Shown: positions 27,606 to 40,140, counted from the first letter of the stretch. The stretch: 64,000 nucleotides of DNA from Chrysomallon squamiferum (GCA_012295275.1 CM022667.1:14557168-14621167), one strand, 5' to 3'. Numbers and translations are program-made. The notes: generated from the sequence alone by a model not told the origin.

Positions 27606-27942
27606 ATTAATTTAGATTAGAAATATATAATAAATTTATAAAACTTTGGATTATATTTATTCTGGCAATTGTATTTTTGTTAATGTTGTTGTTTTAAAAA
27701 ACTTTCACACTTTGGATTATATATGGAAAGATTGTAAACCTAAATTATATTCTTATGTCGTAGATGCATGGCTTAATATTTATGAAATATTTGATGATCA
27801 CGTTTTCTGCCAATTACAGTTTCAACTGAATAAAGGATATGACTATTAAAATTTTATTATGTTATTTGCAGCATGTTTGCATGTTTTATAATAGTCATTA
27901 ATGCGTTAGTTAATAATGCGTAAGATAAAAAGTTAGACATTC
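27606..27942. other. AT-rich spacer
   Basis: A 67-codon frame (27646-27849, +) is present but AT-rich and without domain features. Two copies of TTGGATTATAT (27647, 27714) suggest a short 67-bp duplication. Confidence 0.4.
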
Positions 27943-28065
27943 AGACAGGTAGATACTAGATAGACAGATAGATAAATAGATAGATAGACAGACAAACAGA
28001 CTGATTAAACAGACAGATATTAAGATAGAAAGAGAGAAATAAATGGATAGATAGCATGATGAATA
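27943..28065. repeat. degenerate (GATA)n/(GACA)n array
   Basis: GATA and GACA tetranucleotides with frequent substitutions. Confidence 0.9.
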
Positions 28066-28094
28066 GCTAGGAAAACGGCCAGACATATCCTTAT

Positions 28095-28500
28095 TCATTT
28101 TATATACAAGTCAATCTGTTACATATTACAAGACATGTCGAAATTTATTGAACTGCAAGAAAACAAAACATTTGTCATACACAAGTTTTGTTAATATACA
28201 TTATTATTAATTTTCTTTTATTTACAGTCCAGTTTTTTCATGCACTACAAGACAAAGTGACAGAGTATGAATTACTGAAACAAAACTTTTCATGTCTTTC
28301 TTAGAATCTTCACAAATACTTCCTTATCTGTTGAATACTTACTTCTGTGACAAGCAGTATATACAAGATATAACTCGTTTGATTTACACGTGGGTAAGAT
28401 TATTCTCCGTTTTTGTACAGTTTTGTTATTTTTGTTACATATTTGTTTTCACAATAACCAGTTTATTAAGGGATACAAATTCGCGTGAATTTTATGTAGC
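28095..28500 (+). repeat. degenerate tandem repeat, period about 117 bp
   Basis: ACAAGA-type cores recur at 28128, 28247 and 28363, with a weaker one near 28474. Each is preceded by a CAGTC- or TACA-like lead and followed by a TGATTTAC/TGAATTAC-like word. Spacings of 119, 116 and 111 bp support tandem duplication followed by heavy divergence. Confidence 0.5.
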
Positions 28501-28754
28501 ATTTATTTAGGGTTTCATTACAATACAAGCTCTAAACTTCCCCGAGCATCTCATTGTGCAAGTTCGTAGATCTATAAATATTAATTCTACATTGAAAAAA
28601 GTATTGATTTAAATATTTAAAGATTCTTTTCTTCTTTTTTTTTAAAAGAAAAAAAAGAAAAAAAAAAGATGATTAACATAACATACATTAAATTGATCAA
28701 GCTTAGATTATTGATAATCTGTCAAAAATTATTAGAATTTAACTTGTTTAAATA
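28501..28754. other. AT-rich spacer
   Basis: No repeat above the degenerate family; A/T-runs at 28631-28667. Confidence 0.4.
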
Positions 28755-28900
28755 TGGTGAAATAATAATAATAGCAGTGGTAGTAGTAGTAGTAGTTGTA
28801 ATAATAATAATAGTAGCAGTAGCAGTATTAGTAGTAATAACAGTAGTAAAGACAGTAGCAGTAGTCGTAGTAGTAGTAATAATTACTGATGTCGTTACTG
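28755..28900. repeat. (AGT)n/(AAT)n triplet array
   Basis: AGT triplets interspersed with AAT and AGC. It lies directly upstream of dispersed-repeat copy 2, as at 12.7 kb. Confidence 0.9.
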
Positions 28901-28950
28901 TTGTTATTATAGTAAAATAATTAAAAAATAATATAAAATAAAATAAAACT

Positions 28951-29150
28951 AAATAAACCAACAACGAAATAAACATTTCAATAAATTAAATCAAATGAAA
29001 TTAAATATGTAAAATAAAAACAATGCATTTAAAAAATAAATATCCATAAATATCTTCTGAAGAAAAAGAATGGCTAAAAAATAAATTTAACACATTCAAT
29101 TCTAAAAGTGGTCAAAGAAATTTAAATAAATCACCAAACGCCTAATCGAT
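28951..29150 (+). repeat. dispersed repeat, copy 2
   Basis: Homologous to 12960-13161 along its whole length. The similarity extends weakly upstream into the AGTAAAATAA lead-in (about 28910). Confidence 0.8.
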
Positions 29151-29206
29151 GATGATGATGATGATATGATGCTGCTGCTGCTGCTGATAATAATAATAAT
29201 AATAAT
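29147..29206. repeat. (GAT)n-(GCT)n-(AAT)n compound array
   Basis: Three triplet types in immediate succession. GCT (CTG-type) triplets are rare in this window. Confidence 0.95.
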
Positions 29207-29617
29207 CATACTAATAAATCTTGCATAAGATTTTTATTAAATATATATATATATAATTTATAATCATCAGTCTGTAACGAGACAGGCTGGCTCTGTTTAC
29301 AATGACAAACAACAATTTATTATGTGTAGACTTTTGTTAATGTTTCCATTTTTGTTTATTATTTGTTCAGTCCAATCCATTAGTCTCTTAAAAGTTACCA
29401 CGACCTAGCAGACTGCACGAAAACATCTGTATCGCGTAGACTTTCTAAAGTTTCAGTATTTATTAACTGTGTTTATACAGACATAACTGCATTAAGAGAC
29501 AAAACCTCCGTTGGTACTAATGAAAACAGAACTTTGAAATTTCATAAACCATCGCAATATTTTACTTTTAATTTAAGTTACTAACTGACGTACTGAAGTT
29601 ATATTTATTGCAATTAA
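29207..29617. other. AT-rich spacer
   Basis: A decayed family copy lies at about 29355-29460 (CAGTCCAATCCATTA lead). No gene. Confidence 0.5.
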
Positions 29618-29626
29618 TAAAAATAA

Positions 29627-29665
<39 letters not shown>
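29618..29665. repeat. (AAT)n
   Basis: Pure AAT triplets. Confidence 0.95.
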
Positions 29666-30860
29666 TAGTTAGAGAGGGATTTTTCTTAATCTTTTTGTAT
29701 TCACTTACTGTTTACGTTTGCATATATCTTTCAAACCATAGTATCTTTTAATTAATAATGAAAACTATCATCAGTTATGAAGAAATGTGTTTGCTTATTA
29801 ATGCTATAATACTGTCCTTAATTATATTAAAAATCATCATATCGTACCATGAATTATTTCAGAAATTACGAAATATAAACTTATTAGGTTTTCAGGGATT
29901 AATTTTCTGTCCATCTGTCTATCTGATTTTCTGTGTGTCTGTTTTTCTGTCTGTATTTACATATCTATACATCTATTCAATTTGTTGTCTGTCTGTCTAA
30001 GATTGATGATTTAAAATATATTAATAAAAATAATAAACAAACAAACAAACAAACAAATAAAGAAAAAAATAAAGAAATAACGAAATAAAAGAAATACAAC
30101 AGAAAAACAAAAAAACCTATCATCTTGCACGCAATTGTTCTCGACTTTTTCTTTTTCATCTGTCATCCTTACAACAATCAAAGCACAATAAATTTAATCT
30201 CATTTGGTTCAAAAAGATTTAAAAAAAAAGAAGAATCGTTTCACTTGTTTAAGCTTTTATTTATAACATTATCGTAATGTTACAAGAACGGACTGCGTTT
30301 GACTGACAGTGCAAAAATAGCCACTTGTCTTGAACACACAAGATATTAACACTGGCTATCTCACTCACTGCAGACAAATCATTGGGAAAAATAATACATC
30401 ATTAAACGAACAAGTAATAATAACGAAGAGGCCATAAACTTGTCTGCTACTGGTCTTGAAATTTCTAAATATTGTAATCTCTTTTTATTACGTCAGTTTG
30501 AACCGCTACCGAATCGTACGGAACCTCGCGAAATCTGTAAGTAATAATACAGAAAAGACATTAAAAATGTCTGCTATGAAAGGGTCTAAATAATTTCGTA
30601 TTATCGTCGTCTGATTTTTTTACTGTATAACTGGCGCGTAAAAATGACAGAAAGAAAGCTAAAGTTAGTGATATAGAAATAGAGATCACATAAAAAAAAA
30701 GCAATAAAAGAGAAGAGAAAGATACAAAATTCTAAGAGCAATTTCGAGTAAATAACGTTTTCTCCGTGCAGGTTAATGGAACTGCAATGTAACAGTTATG
30801 GTATAAACTGACATACCAGCTCGAATCAATTGTTAATTTTTTATTTCAAGTTTTTCTGTT
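29666..30860. other. AT-rich spacer
   Basis: (AAAC)n at about 30035-30058. Words like GTCTGCTAYKRRAGGGTCTAAA recur in decayed form at 30437, 30567 and, beyond this block, 32178. No exon recognised. Confidence 0.45.
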
Positions 30861-31216
30861 ATTATAATGATGATGATGATAATAATAACAAATAATAATA
30901 ACAACAACCATACTAGTAACAACAACAACAACAACAACAATAATAAGGACAGTGCTGAGAAGAAGAAACGGATGATGTCCATTGAATTAAAGCATAGAAA
31001 AACATGAGCGAGGTGTGTATATAGTCAACTTGGCTGGGCAGTACGAGCGTAGTACTTCGATGATATGTACCATACTGAAGCTGAAGGCGTTAAAATAATT
31101 TGTCTGGTCTCGAAGATAAATACACTTTACAAAACCAATTTTTTTTTTACATTTTCTTTTATTTTGTTTTTATACAATATTTGTCATTTATAAATACGTT
31201 TTTTCTTATTTAAAAA
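30861..31216. other. triplet DNA and single-copy spacer
   Basis: GAT/AAT/AAC triplets at 30866-30945; unremarkable DNA follows. Confidence 0.5.
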
Positions 31217-31262
31217 CACGTTATATAATAATAATAATAATAATACAAATAATACAAATACA

Positions 31263-31332
<70 letters not shown>
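31217..31332. repeat. (AAT)n array
   Basis: AAT with short AATAC interruptions, pure from 31265 to 31332. It abuts and truncates the DNA-transposon remnant. Confidence 0.97.
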
Positions 31333-31334
<2 letters not shown>

Positions 31335-31472
31335 GGGATGGTTTTGGGGGTCTTGAACGGATTAATGGTATTTCAGTTAATTTCAGTTGAGAAAACTGAT
31401 TTGATATACAAGCAAATTGAGATACGAGCTCGGTCATGGAACGAGTTCAACTCGTAAGTCAAGGTACCACTG
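31335..31472 (-). mobile_element. terminal fragment of a DNA transposon (CAGTGGTACC end)
   Basis: The minus strand from 31472 starts CAGTGGTACCTTGACTTACG and continues with direct-repeat-like CGAGTT/CGAGCTCG words and TTAACTGAAATACCATTAATCCG. This architecture is familiar from short TIR elements widespread in animal genomes. The flanking TA (31473-31474) fits a Tc1/mariner-type TA target. The other end is replaced by the (AAT)n array, so the copy is truncated and non-autonomous. Superfamily assignment is tentative. Confidence 0.6.
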
Positions 31473-31658
31473 TATTTCTCTTTTTTAATTATTATAATTT
31501 CAGTCCATACTCTTACAATATTACAAAGCACGATGATGATCCACACATTTCTACCACCTCTGGTATGTAAATTCGTTAAAAATACAAGCAGCTGACAAAA
31601 TGCTTCCATGATGTCTTTTTGTATTGGCAAAGCTGAAACCAATATGCAGACGCTTAGG

Positions 31659-31661
<3 letters not shown>
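31473..31661. other. single-copy spacer with a decayed family copy
   Basis: CAGTCCATACTCTTACAATA (about 31501) followed by ATTACAAAGCACGATGATG is one of the clearer copies of the degenerate family. Confidence 0.5.

Positions 31662-31695
<34 letters not shown>
31662..31695. repeat. poly-A tract
   Basis: 34 consecutive A. Confidence 0.98.
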
Positions 31696-31703
<8 letters not shown>

Positions 31704-32620
31704 ATTCCTGAATGATATTCAGCAGACGAAAACTAATAATGCAGGAATTTAAGCACGGCGTAAATTAACATGTGCCGTCGCAGTTCAAGTTTACTAACAA
31801 AAACTCTCCAAATTCGTAATAGTTTTTCTGATTTAACTCAGCTGGGGAACCATACATGGATTTCAGTCTGATACCTTCCACTCATAATGTCATTACTTTA
31901 CCGCTACATTACGTAAGCGAAAACGCAGACAGTTATCACTTACTAATAAAAAAACCCCCAGAAATCGAATTATCTGGTTTCTATGATTTCACTCTACTAA
32001 GGGATATCCGTGCTAGGATTCCGCTGTAATACTTACGACTCCTAATTTGGATTCTTTGCCGACGACGTTATATAAACTGGGACGCTGACGGTGTAATAAT
32101 CTAAATACTTTAACCTTTTACTTAGACGGAAAGTTATGAAAGCTGTAGAAAATATTAACAGAAACGCTCTAAATTTGTCTGGTATGAGAGGTCTAAAAAG
32201 TATGAAATTGTTGGTTTTTTTTTTGTTTTTGTTCGTTTTAATGGGGTTTATTTATTTATTTATTTATTTTTGTATTATTTTAAGTGTTTATGACTGCTTT
32301 TAGGTGCTTTCTTCTTCTTCTTCTTTTTTGAAAAAAAAATAAAAAAAATACAGATATTAAGATGAAATCATATACAACTTCAGTAGACACACCACATGTA
32401 AAGAAAATACGTCTCTGTAACATGTATCGATAATGGAGTAATTACTGTGTAAAAGTCTGGTGTAAACTGTTCGTGTTCCTTACTTCGGTCCGCTCATCTC
32501 ATCCCGCCATCGCGGTGCTCTGTCCATCGATCAGTTTAAGCCGTCCTCGCACTCTGACAGGCTCGCGAATTACAGGCCCTGCACATGCAGTCGTGTGATG
32601 GATGGTTTGCGAGAACTGTC
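31696..32620. other. AT-rich spacer turning GC-richer before the minisatellite
   Basis: Contains a SINE relic (31850-31912) and ACTTACGACT at 32031-32040. From about 32480 it becomes CpG-rich and of high complexity up to the 18-bp repeat. No splice-bounded exon. Confidence 0.45.
31850..31912 (-). mobile_element. tRNA-derived SINE relic
   Basis: On the minus strand TAGCGGTAAAGTA (31906-31894) resembles a SINE A-box region. A tRNA-like ATTATGAGTGGAAGG anticodon/variable segment follows, then GACTGAAATCC (31868-31858), a decayed B box. Element spacing matches a tRNA. Confidence 0.45.
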
Positions 32621-32860
32621 GGCAGTCTCACAGACATCGGCAATCTCACTGACATCGGCAGTCTCACAGACATCGGCAGTCTCACAGACATCGACAGTCG
32701 CACTGACATCGGCAATCTCACTGACATCGGCAGTCCAACATACATCGGCAGTCTCACAGACATCGACAGTCTCACCGACATCGACAGTCTCACAGACATC
32801 GACAGTCTCACAGACATCGACAGTCTCACTGACAAAGGCAATCTCACAGACATCGGCAAT
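32621..32860 (+). repeat. 18-bp minisatellite, 13 full units plus a partial
   Basis: Consensus GRCAGTCTCACAGACATC. Variants are ordered: units 2, 6 and 13 carry GGCAATCTCAC; units 9-12 carry GACAGTCTCA. Because 18 is a multiple of three, four frames stay open for about 100 codons (hexapeptide repeats such as Asp-Ile-Gly-Ser-Leu-Thr on plus). The GC-richer composition stands out from the AT-rich flanks. Coding status is unproven. Confidence 0.95.
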
Positions 32861-33573
32861 GACAGCCACGTTAAGTAAACTAGACTGATGTGTAAACGTG
32901 TGGCGCCTACATCGACAAGTATTGTTCTACTAGGATTTTTCAGTTTTCAGTATATAAATATATATATATATATTTTTTTTAAATATTTATTATTTGTTCT
33001 GTTATTGACATCTAATAATAGCAGACGACGTCAAATTTCAATTTCATTCATTCTTTATTTTTTTTAATTATTATTATTATTTTTTTTATACTGGACAGTA
33101 AATATGACTCGACATAATTCATATATAGTTCTGGCCGTCTGGGATTTCACAGTAAAAATATCTTAATAACCGATGACGTGAAAGGACACAAATACGTAAA
33201 GTTGAACACAGTGTGGAAATTGTATTGTAAATATATAATTATCTTGTAGTGCATTTGTACAGTAGGTTTTGAAAAATTAGATACAAAAAAATAGAACGAA
33301 CGCCGATATCAATAAAACACATTTGTGTTAATTATTTTATTGTCCTGGTAACGATGGTGAAGATGAATTACTACTCCTGTAACATGTTAAAATAAAACAA
33401 CATACTGACGTAACAACAGAATTGTATATACATATTTTATTTCAGTACACGCATACAAACACAGATGTTTTTTTTTTTTTTTTTTTTGTTTTATGTCGAC
33501 TGCCATTCTCTATTTTACAAGGATATAGTCATAAAATAACAACAACAAGAACAGAAAAGACTAGTATAGACAT
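32861..33573. other. AT-rich spacer
   Basis: (TA)n/T-run at 32955-32982, poly-T at 33466-33487. No gene. Confidence 0.5.
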
Positions 33574-33999
33574 TATTGCTACTGCTACTACCCTGTCTAT
33601 CTACTACTACTGTTAATACTATTACTACAACTGATTTTGTTACTACTACAACTACGGCTGCTACTACTGAAGCTACTGCTGTAACTATTGCTACTGCCAG
33701 TATTATTACTATTATTACTATTCTGTTACTTCCAAAAGAAGAGGACGAACACTACTACAGCCATTACAACAACTACTGTTACTACTGTTACTGCTAGTAC
33801 AATCCTATTACTACTACTACTATACTATTGCTACTGCTACTACTTCTACTACTACTATTGCTTCTACTATACTACTGCAATGAGGAAAACGGAACTTATA
33901 ACTTATGTTACTAGTTGATGATGATGGTTACTACTATTACTACGATTACTACTATTACTACTACAACTACTACTGCTACTACTACTACTACTGCTACTA

Positions 34000-34033
<34 letters not shown>

Positions 34034-34111
34034 GCTACTACTATCACCACCACCACCACCACCACCACTACTACTACTACTACTGCTACTGCTATTACCA
34101 CTACTACTACT

Positions 34112-34149
<38 letters not shown>

Positions 34150-34205
34150 AACTACTACTACTACTGCTACTACTACTGCTACTACTATTACTGCTACTGC
34201 TACTA

Positions 34206-34248
<43 letters not shown>

Positions 34249-34281
34249 GCTACTACTACTACTACCACCACCACCACCACC

Positions 34282-34325
<44 letters not shown>

Positions 34326-34450
34326 CACCACCACTACTACCACTACTACTACTACTACTACTACAACTACTACTACTACTACTACTACTACTACTGCTAC
34401 TACTTCACTACTACCACCACCACCAACACCACCCACCACTACTACTACTG

Positions 34451-34488
<38 letters not shown>

Positions 34489-34491
34489 GCA

Positions 34492-34530
<39 letters not shown>

Positions 34531-34569
34531 TACTACTACTACTACCACTACTACTACTACTACTACTAT

Positions 34570-34607
<38 letters not shown>

Positions 34608-34608
34608 T

Positions 34609-34650
<42 letters not shown>

Positions 34651-34676
34651 CACCACCACCACTACTACTACTACTA

Positions 34677-34716
<40 letters not shown>

Positions 34717-34781
34717 AACTACTACTACTGCTACAACAACTACTACTACTGCTACTACTGCTACTACTACCACTACCACTT

Positions 34782-34814
<33 letters not shown>
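33574..34814 (+). repeat. 1.2-kb (ACT)n triplet array with (ACC)n blocks
   Basis: The largest simple repeat here. Degenerate to about 33915, then nearly pure ACT with ATT, ACA, TGC-containing and ACC interruptions. ACC blocks sit near 34045-34070, 34264-34292, 34315-34335, 34413-34430, 34510-34520 and 34640-34662. Triplet phase gives 300-codon poly-Thr, poly-Leu or poly-Tyr frames, which I read as artefacts. Confidence 0.97.
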
Positions 34815-35575
34815 ACAGTAACAATGTGAGACACTGACCGTTTGTTAAGTGAACTAATCTTCCTTTAGTTCGCTTTCTTTTTCTCAGAATGACTAGGAAC
34901 CACGTTTCAACACGCTAACGATTTATCGAAAACGGACATGCTCAATGACGTTACTTTGATTTGCGTAAAACCTCAAGAACAGACACCGTGTTTAAAGCTC
35001 TTATTTTAATAGCGAGGATTTTAGCAGCTGCGAGATTAATGCTGATTTATATTTTTTCATCCTTTTTTCCCTTTTTGTCAATGATATTTTTACACTCCAG
35101 TAATTTCTGATGCAATAACGGCAATTATTATAATTGCTTTCGTCGAAAACTGGAACGAGACAAAATTAAAAATAATCTCTATAATAATGATTAAACAAAA
35201 AAATAAATAAATCGGTCAAATATATTCTTCCTTTTCGTGTGGAAGGTTCGTACAAACGAGAGAAGAAAACTTCGTTAATCGGTGGGTTTGATTTTTCGCT
35301 TCTGCGTCATTCAACCTGCTACTATAGGTTGGTTCATACGTTTTCTTTGGCCGTAACGATTTGATTTTTGGTATGAAAGTAGCAATAACAAAAAGGTAAT
35401 ATAAAAGTAAGAAAAAGAAAAAAGAGACTTAACCGTGGGAAAAGAAAAGAAAGAGATCGACACAGAGAAAGAAAGATAGAAAGATTAGGGATATATATTA
35501 ATATATCTAGAGAACATATGTAATATGAAACATCAGACAAAATAAAAAAATATTTCTTCCTTCGACCTCGAGAAA
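34815..35575. other. conserved-looking single-copy block, then spacer
   Basis: 34840-35170 is high-complexity with TAAT/ATTA words and CpGs directly after the ACT array. 35220-35575 is ordinary AT-rich DNA with an A/G-rich part. Confidence 0.35.
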
Positions 35576-35695
35576 AGATTAAAAAAAAAAAAAAAAAAAA
35601 AAAAGATTCTGGAAAAAAAATATAAATAAAAAAAATAAAAACCGATAAATAATAATAATAATAATAAAAAAAAAAAAAAAAAGAAAGAAATGAGA
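35576..35695. repeat. poly-A and (AAT)n low complexity
   Basis: A-tract at 35580-35604, AAT triplets at 35648-35665, A-tract to 35682. Confidence 0.95.
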
Positions 35696-35818
35696 ACCTT
35701 TTACTAACTGTTTACAAACAGAAGCAATGCCACCAACATTTGATTTATTCAGTTTCATCATTTCCTCGCAGTCCAGTACGACAGAACTGCAGCGACCCAA
35801 CCAGGAATACTCACACAT
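35696..35818 (-). other. candidate minus-strand first coding exon
   Basis: ATG at 35818-35816 opens about 40 codons of complex sequence (starting Met-Cys-Glu-Tyr-Ser-Trp) before the frame runs into the poly-T/AAT tract. An ETS site and an inverted CCAAT box lie 33 to 65 bp upstream on the same strand. Donor candidates (GTAAAC, GTTCTC) are weak; a GTGAGT just after the ATG is another option. No family recognised. Confidence 0.25.
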
Positions 35819-35850
35819 GCCGCACGATCAAACTCGCTCTTTCCGAGACG

Positions 35851-35883
35851 ACTTCCGGCACGACAGGATTCAAATGGACCAAT
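35851..35883 (-). promoter_or_regulatory. possible promoter elements: ETS and CCAAT
   Basis: ACTTCCGGC at 35851-35859 is GCCGGAAGT on the minus strand, a strong ETS/GABP-type site typical of animal core promoters. CCAAT lies at 35879-35883. Confidence 0.35.
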
Positions 35884-36991
<1,108 letters not shown>

Positions 36992-37330
36992 TGTGCACTT
37001 AATGACGCGACCAGCTCTTTTCTACATTGTTTTAAAACAATCCCTTTATCTGTACACCACGTTCTGCACGCAAAAACTGTTTCACTGACAACAGCAGATC
37101 TCGGCGCGGTGCTGTGGAATTGATTGGCACAGGAGAGTCACTTCACGAGAAACGGTTGCATGGCTACCCTGCCGGGAGCGCGTGCACGGTCGATGACGTA
37201 AGTAGGGTGGATGGAGATCATCGAGGATTTGTGTGACACTGACGTGGCCGACGCTGAAGACGTTGTGTTTGTTTTGCTAATGTTAATATCTATACGAGAA
37301 GAAAAGACGTGTCGATATATACAAATGCGT
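36992..37330 (+). other. CpG-rich block with donor-like GTAAGT
   Basis: 37060-37270 is clearly CpG-rich. TGACGTAAGT at 37195-37203 combines a CRE-like half and a splice-donor-like GTAAGT. GGTTGCATGGCTACC at about 37153 resembles a broken X-box. Promoter or exon is possible but unproven. Confidence 0.28.
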
Positions 37331-38520
37331 ATTGTGAAATAGCATCGACAGACTGAGGTGTTGCTGTGACACTTGTAAAGCGATGATTTGGAATAGTGAA
37401 ATCAATCGTGTAACGATTCTGGATTTTCTTTTATTTGTAAAATTAAATTATATATATATATATAATTTATATCCGCATTCTTACCTTCCTAGGGTAATAA
37501 AAACTGGTATCTGAGAATAGTAACTAATTTATTTAGCTATTGGCTTTGTCTGTATATAGTATCTATCCATCTGTGATATACACAAATAGCAAATGACTAG
37601 AACATGTTCTAAGATATCAGTTTTTTCCTGGGAAGGTGAGAAAGCGGATTTGTATACACTGCTAATGAAAGGTTCTACAGTTCAGAATTACTCATTTTTT
37701 ACTTATGAGCCGTCTTAGTGACTCACCCTCATCAACAACGACAACGAAATTTGAATGTGTATATATATATCTGTTTGCGTGTGTGTGTGTGTTTGTTTGT
37801 GTGTTTGTGTAAAACAAAAGTTGTTCCAAATCTTCAAATATTTTACTGTGTTAATCAGTTGTATTTGGTGTTCATCATTACTATGATTATCATCTTCGTC
37901 AGTTATCATCATTAAGTCGTTATAATCATTGTCGTCATAACTGCCATCATTACTATCTGAAACTGCTCATCACCATTGTTGTGCTCATCATCATAATCAT
38001 CATCTATATGACAGAAATTTCTTTCTTTCTTTTTCTTTCACTACGTACCATTTCACAATCCAGAATCTGTTTCTTCATTAATTTCCTTTTTTTATCTCTT
38101 CTTATTAACAATAATAATAAGAAAAAATAATAAGAAAAAAAAATATATAAAAGAATTCGTATCTTAATCCTAGTAGCCTAGATTACTGAAGGTTGTAATC
38201 TATTTTGAAAAGTGACAATAAAAGTACACACAACGTCGTCGACAGCACAACGACAAAGCGTGATGTTTTTGTTACCGGTGTTCTGAAAGACGTGACAACA
38301 ACCAGTTTTAAAATCGTCTTTTCTCTCGTTTAATGGGCGAATCGTGGATTAGAGGTGTCGAATGCACTTTCTAAGAAGGTTGCCATTTAACATGGAAGTT
38401 AAAAAAAAACAATTTAAAAAAAAAAAAAAAAAAAATCTGCATAGATGCCGTCAAGGCATTTAAAACGAGATTTAGTTGTCTTGTTGTCTTTGCCTGAAGA
38501 TTCAGCAGTTCCTTTTGTAA
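37331..38520. other. AT-rich spacer with degenerate (ATC)n
   Basis: (TA)n palindrome at about 37447-37465, TG/TTTG at 37775-37810, ATC triplets at 37870-38010, poly-A at 38418-38435. No gene. Confidence 0.5.
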
Positions 38521-38639
38521 AATTCGTTTACTTTTTTATTCTGATGTTTGAAAACAGAAATAGACAGAGCGTGTTTATGAGAGATAAAGCAAAACTGAGG
38601 GGGCAATAACTGATCCAGAGAATCAGAGCAGATAGAAAG

Positions 38640-38880
38640 ATAGACGGACAGTTAGATAGAAAGCTAAATAGACAGACATAAATATATATATGTGTGTGTG
38701 TTTGTATAGATATATATGTACAAACACACACACACACACATACACACATATATGCATGTATATGTTTGTATATAGTTATATAGGTACTTATATAGGTAGG
38801 TATGTACGTGTTCATAAGTACAGATGGATAGATAGACAAACAGATGCATATAGATAGGCTGATAGACTGATGGAACGATG
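38640..38880. repeat. (GATA)n, (TA)n, (CA)n compound low complexity
   Basis: Tetranucleotide and dinucleotide segments, interrupted. Confidence 0.85.
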
Positions 38881-39025
38881 GAATCAGATTGGACGAAAGT
38901 GACTGAGTATCTGAGAATGATAAAAAAAAAAGAAAGAAGAAAGAGAGAGAAACAAAGACATTTAAAACAGTCAGATACACAGAAACAAACGGAATCTGTT
39001 GACTCAGTATCGTCGTGAAATGTCT

Positions 39026-39112
39026 GGAAACGTGATCGGTGTTACGTTTTTGCTGGTAACGTGATCGGTGTTACGTTTTTGCTGGTAACGTGATCGGGGT
39101 TACGTTTGTGTT
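39026..39112 (+). repeat. 29-bp minisatellite, 3 copies
   Basis: Units 39026-39054, 39055-39083 and 39084-39112. Each holds AACGTGATCGG and GTTACGTTT. The first two differ at one position. Each unit contains a short inverted pair (AACGT/ACGTT), so it may fold. Confidence 0.97.
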
Positions 39113-39979
39113 GCAAACTTCCTGGTGAAACGTTTTACAACGATCGAACTTCCCATTACGGAAAGAGGAAGTGCTTTTACCTGCTATCATCAAATTAATA
39201 AGCGAAAAATAGACAAATATATTATTACATTTCAGTTATACTGGTTCTGAATAATAAATTACAACTGTATAAATGGAAGGAAAATAAAACGAAGAAGACA
39301 AATTTGAAAAAAAAAAAAAAGAGCAAAAAATAAAAAGAGAAAGTATAATATAAAAAGAAGAAAACAAAGTAAGAAACAAAGAAACAAAAGCTGACAGCTG
39401 TTAACAGCAATCAATCAGGAAAAAAAGACTAAATTCTGTTGAAAACGGCCAGAGAATAATATATCACATCCCTATTATTTAAACATGGAAAGGAAAAGAA
39501 AGAAAAAAGTTGTATTAAAGTATGATAATAATAATAAAAATGACTGCGACATAGCAATTTTCACTCGTTAAAAGAGTCCTTACAACGCAGTGTAAAATTC
39601 GACAAAAACAACAATGACGACGACAAATTATATTTCGATTCTAAACAGACAATATCCCGGTAAAAACAAGAACTGAAGAAATAATAACGACGCCAACATC
39701 GACGACTGCAACGAAAATAATAGTATTGATTAGCAAAAGAAAGAGAAAAACTAATAATAATAATAATAACAAAAATAATAATAATAAAATAGTTTTTAAT
39801 ATGAAACGTTTCATAAGCAATCAACGATAATAATAAATAAACAAATGGTAATACTATAGACTTAGTTTACGTCATACAGTCACAGACAGTCACGTTAATC
39901 ACGACGACATAAATGAATAATTAGTTTTTTTATTATTAAATTTGTTTTTCTATACCATTTTGTTTCTTAAACTACTTCA
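39113..39979. other. AT-rich spacer with A-rich and AAT tracts
   Basis: A-rich at 39305-39380, AAT at about 39752-39788. No gene recognised. Confidence 0.5.
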
Positions 39980-40105
39980 TTAGTTTCAGTACTGCTGCTA
40001 TAGCTACTACTATTATTACAACTACTACTGAGTTTACTACCACTACCACTGCTACTATTACAACAACTACTACTGCTACAGCTACTACTACTACTACTAA
40101 TACAG

Positions 40106-40140
<35 letters not shown>

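Noticed and set aside
32621-32860. CRISPR-like array
   Set aside because: Units are contiguous 18-bp repeats without unique spacers, and the DNA is eukaryotic in character.
32536-32888. Four overlapping frames of about 100 codons over the 18-bp repeat, taken as a repetitive protein gene
   Set aside because: The openness follows from an 18-bp stop-free unit. No promoter, splice site or non-repeat domain supports one frame over the others. Kept as a finding, not a gene.
33905-34837. Open frames of about 300 codons encoding poly-Thr, poly-Leu or poly-Tyr
   Set aside because: They are the three phases of the (ACT)n array. Several frames are equally open and none starts in a gene-like context.
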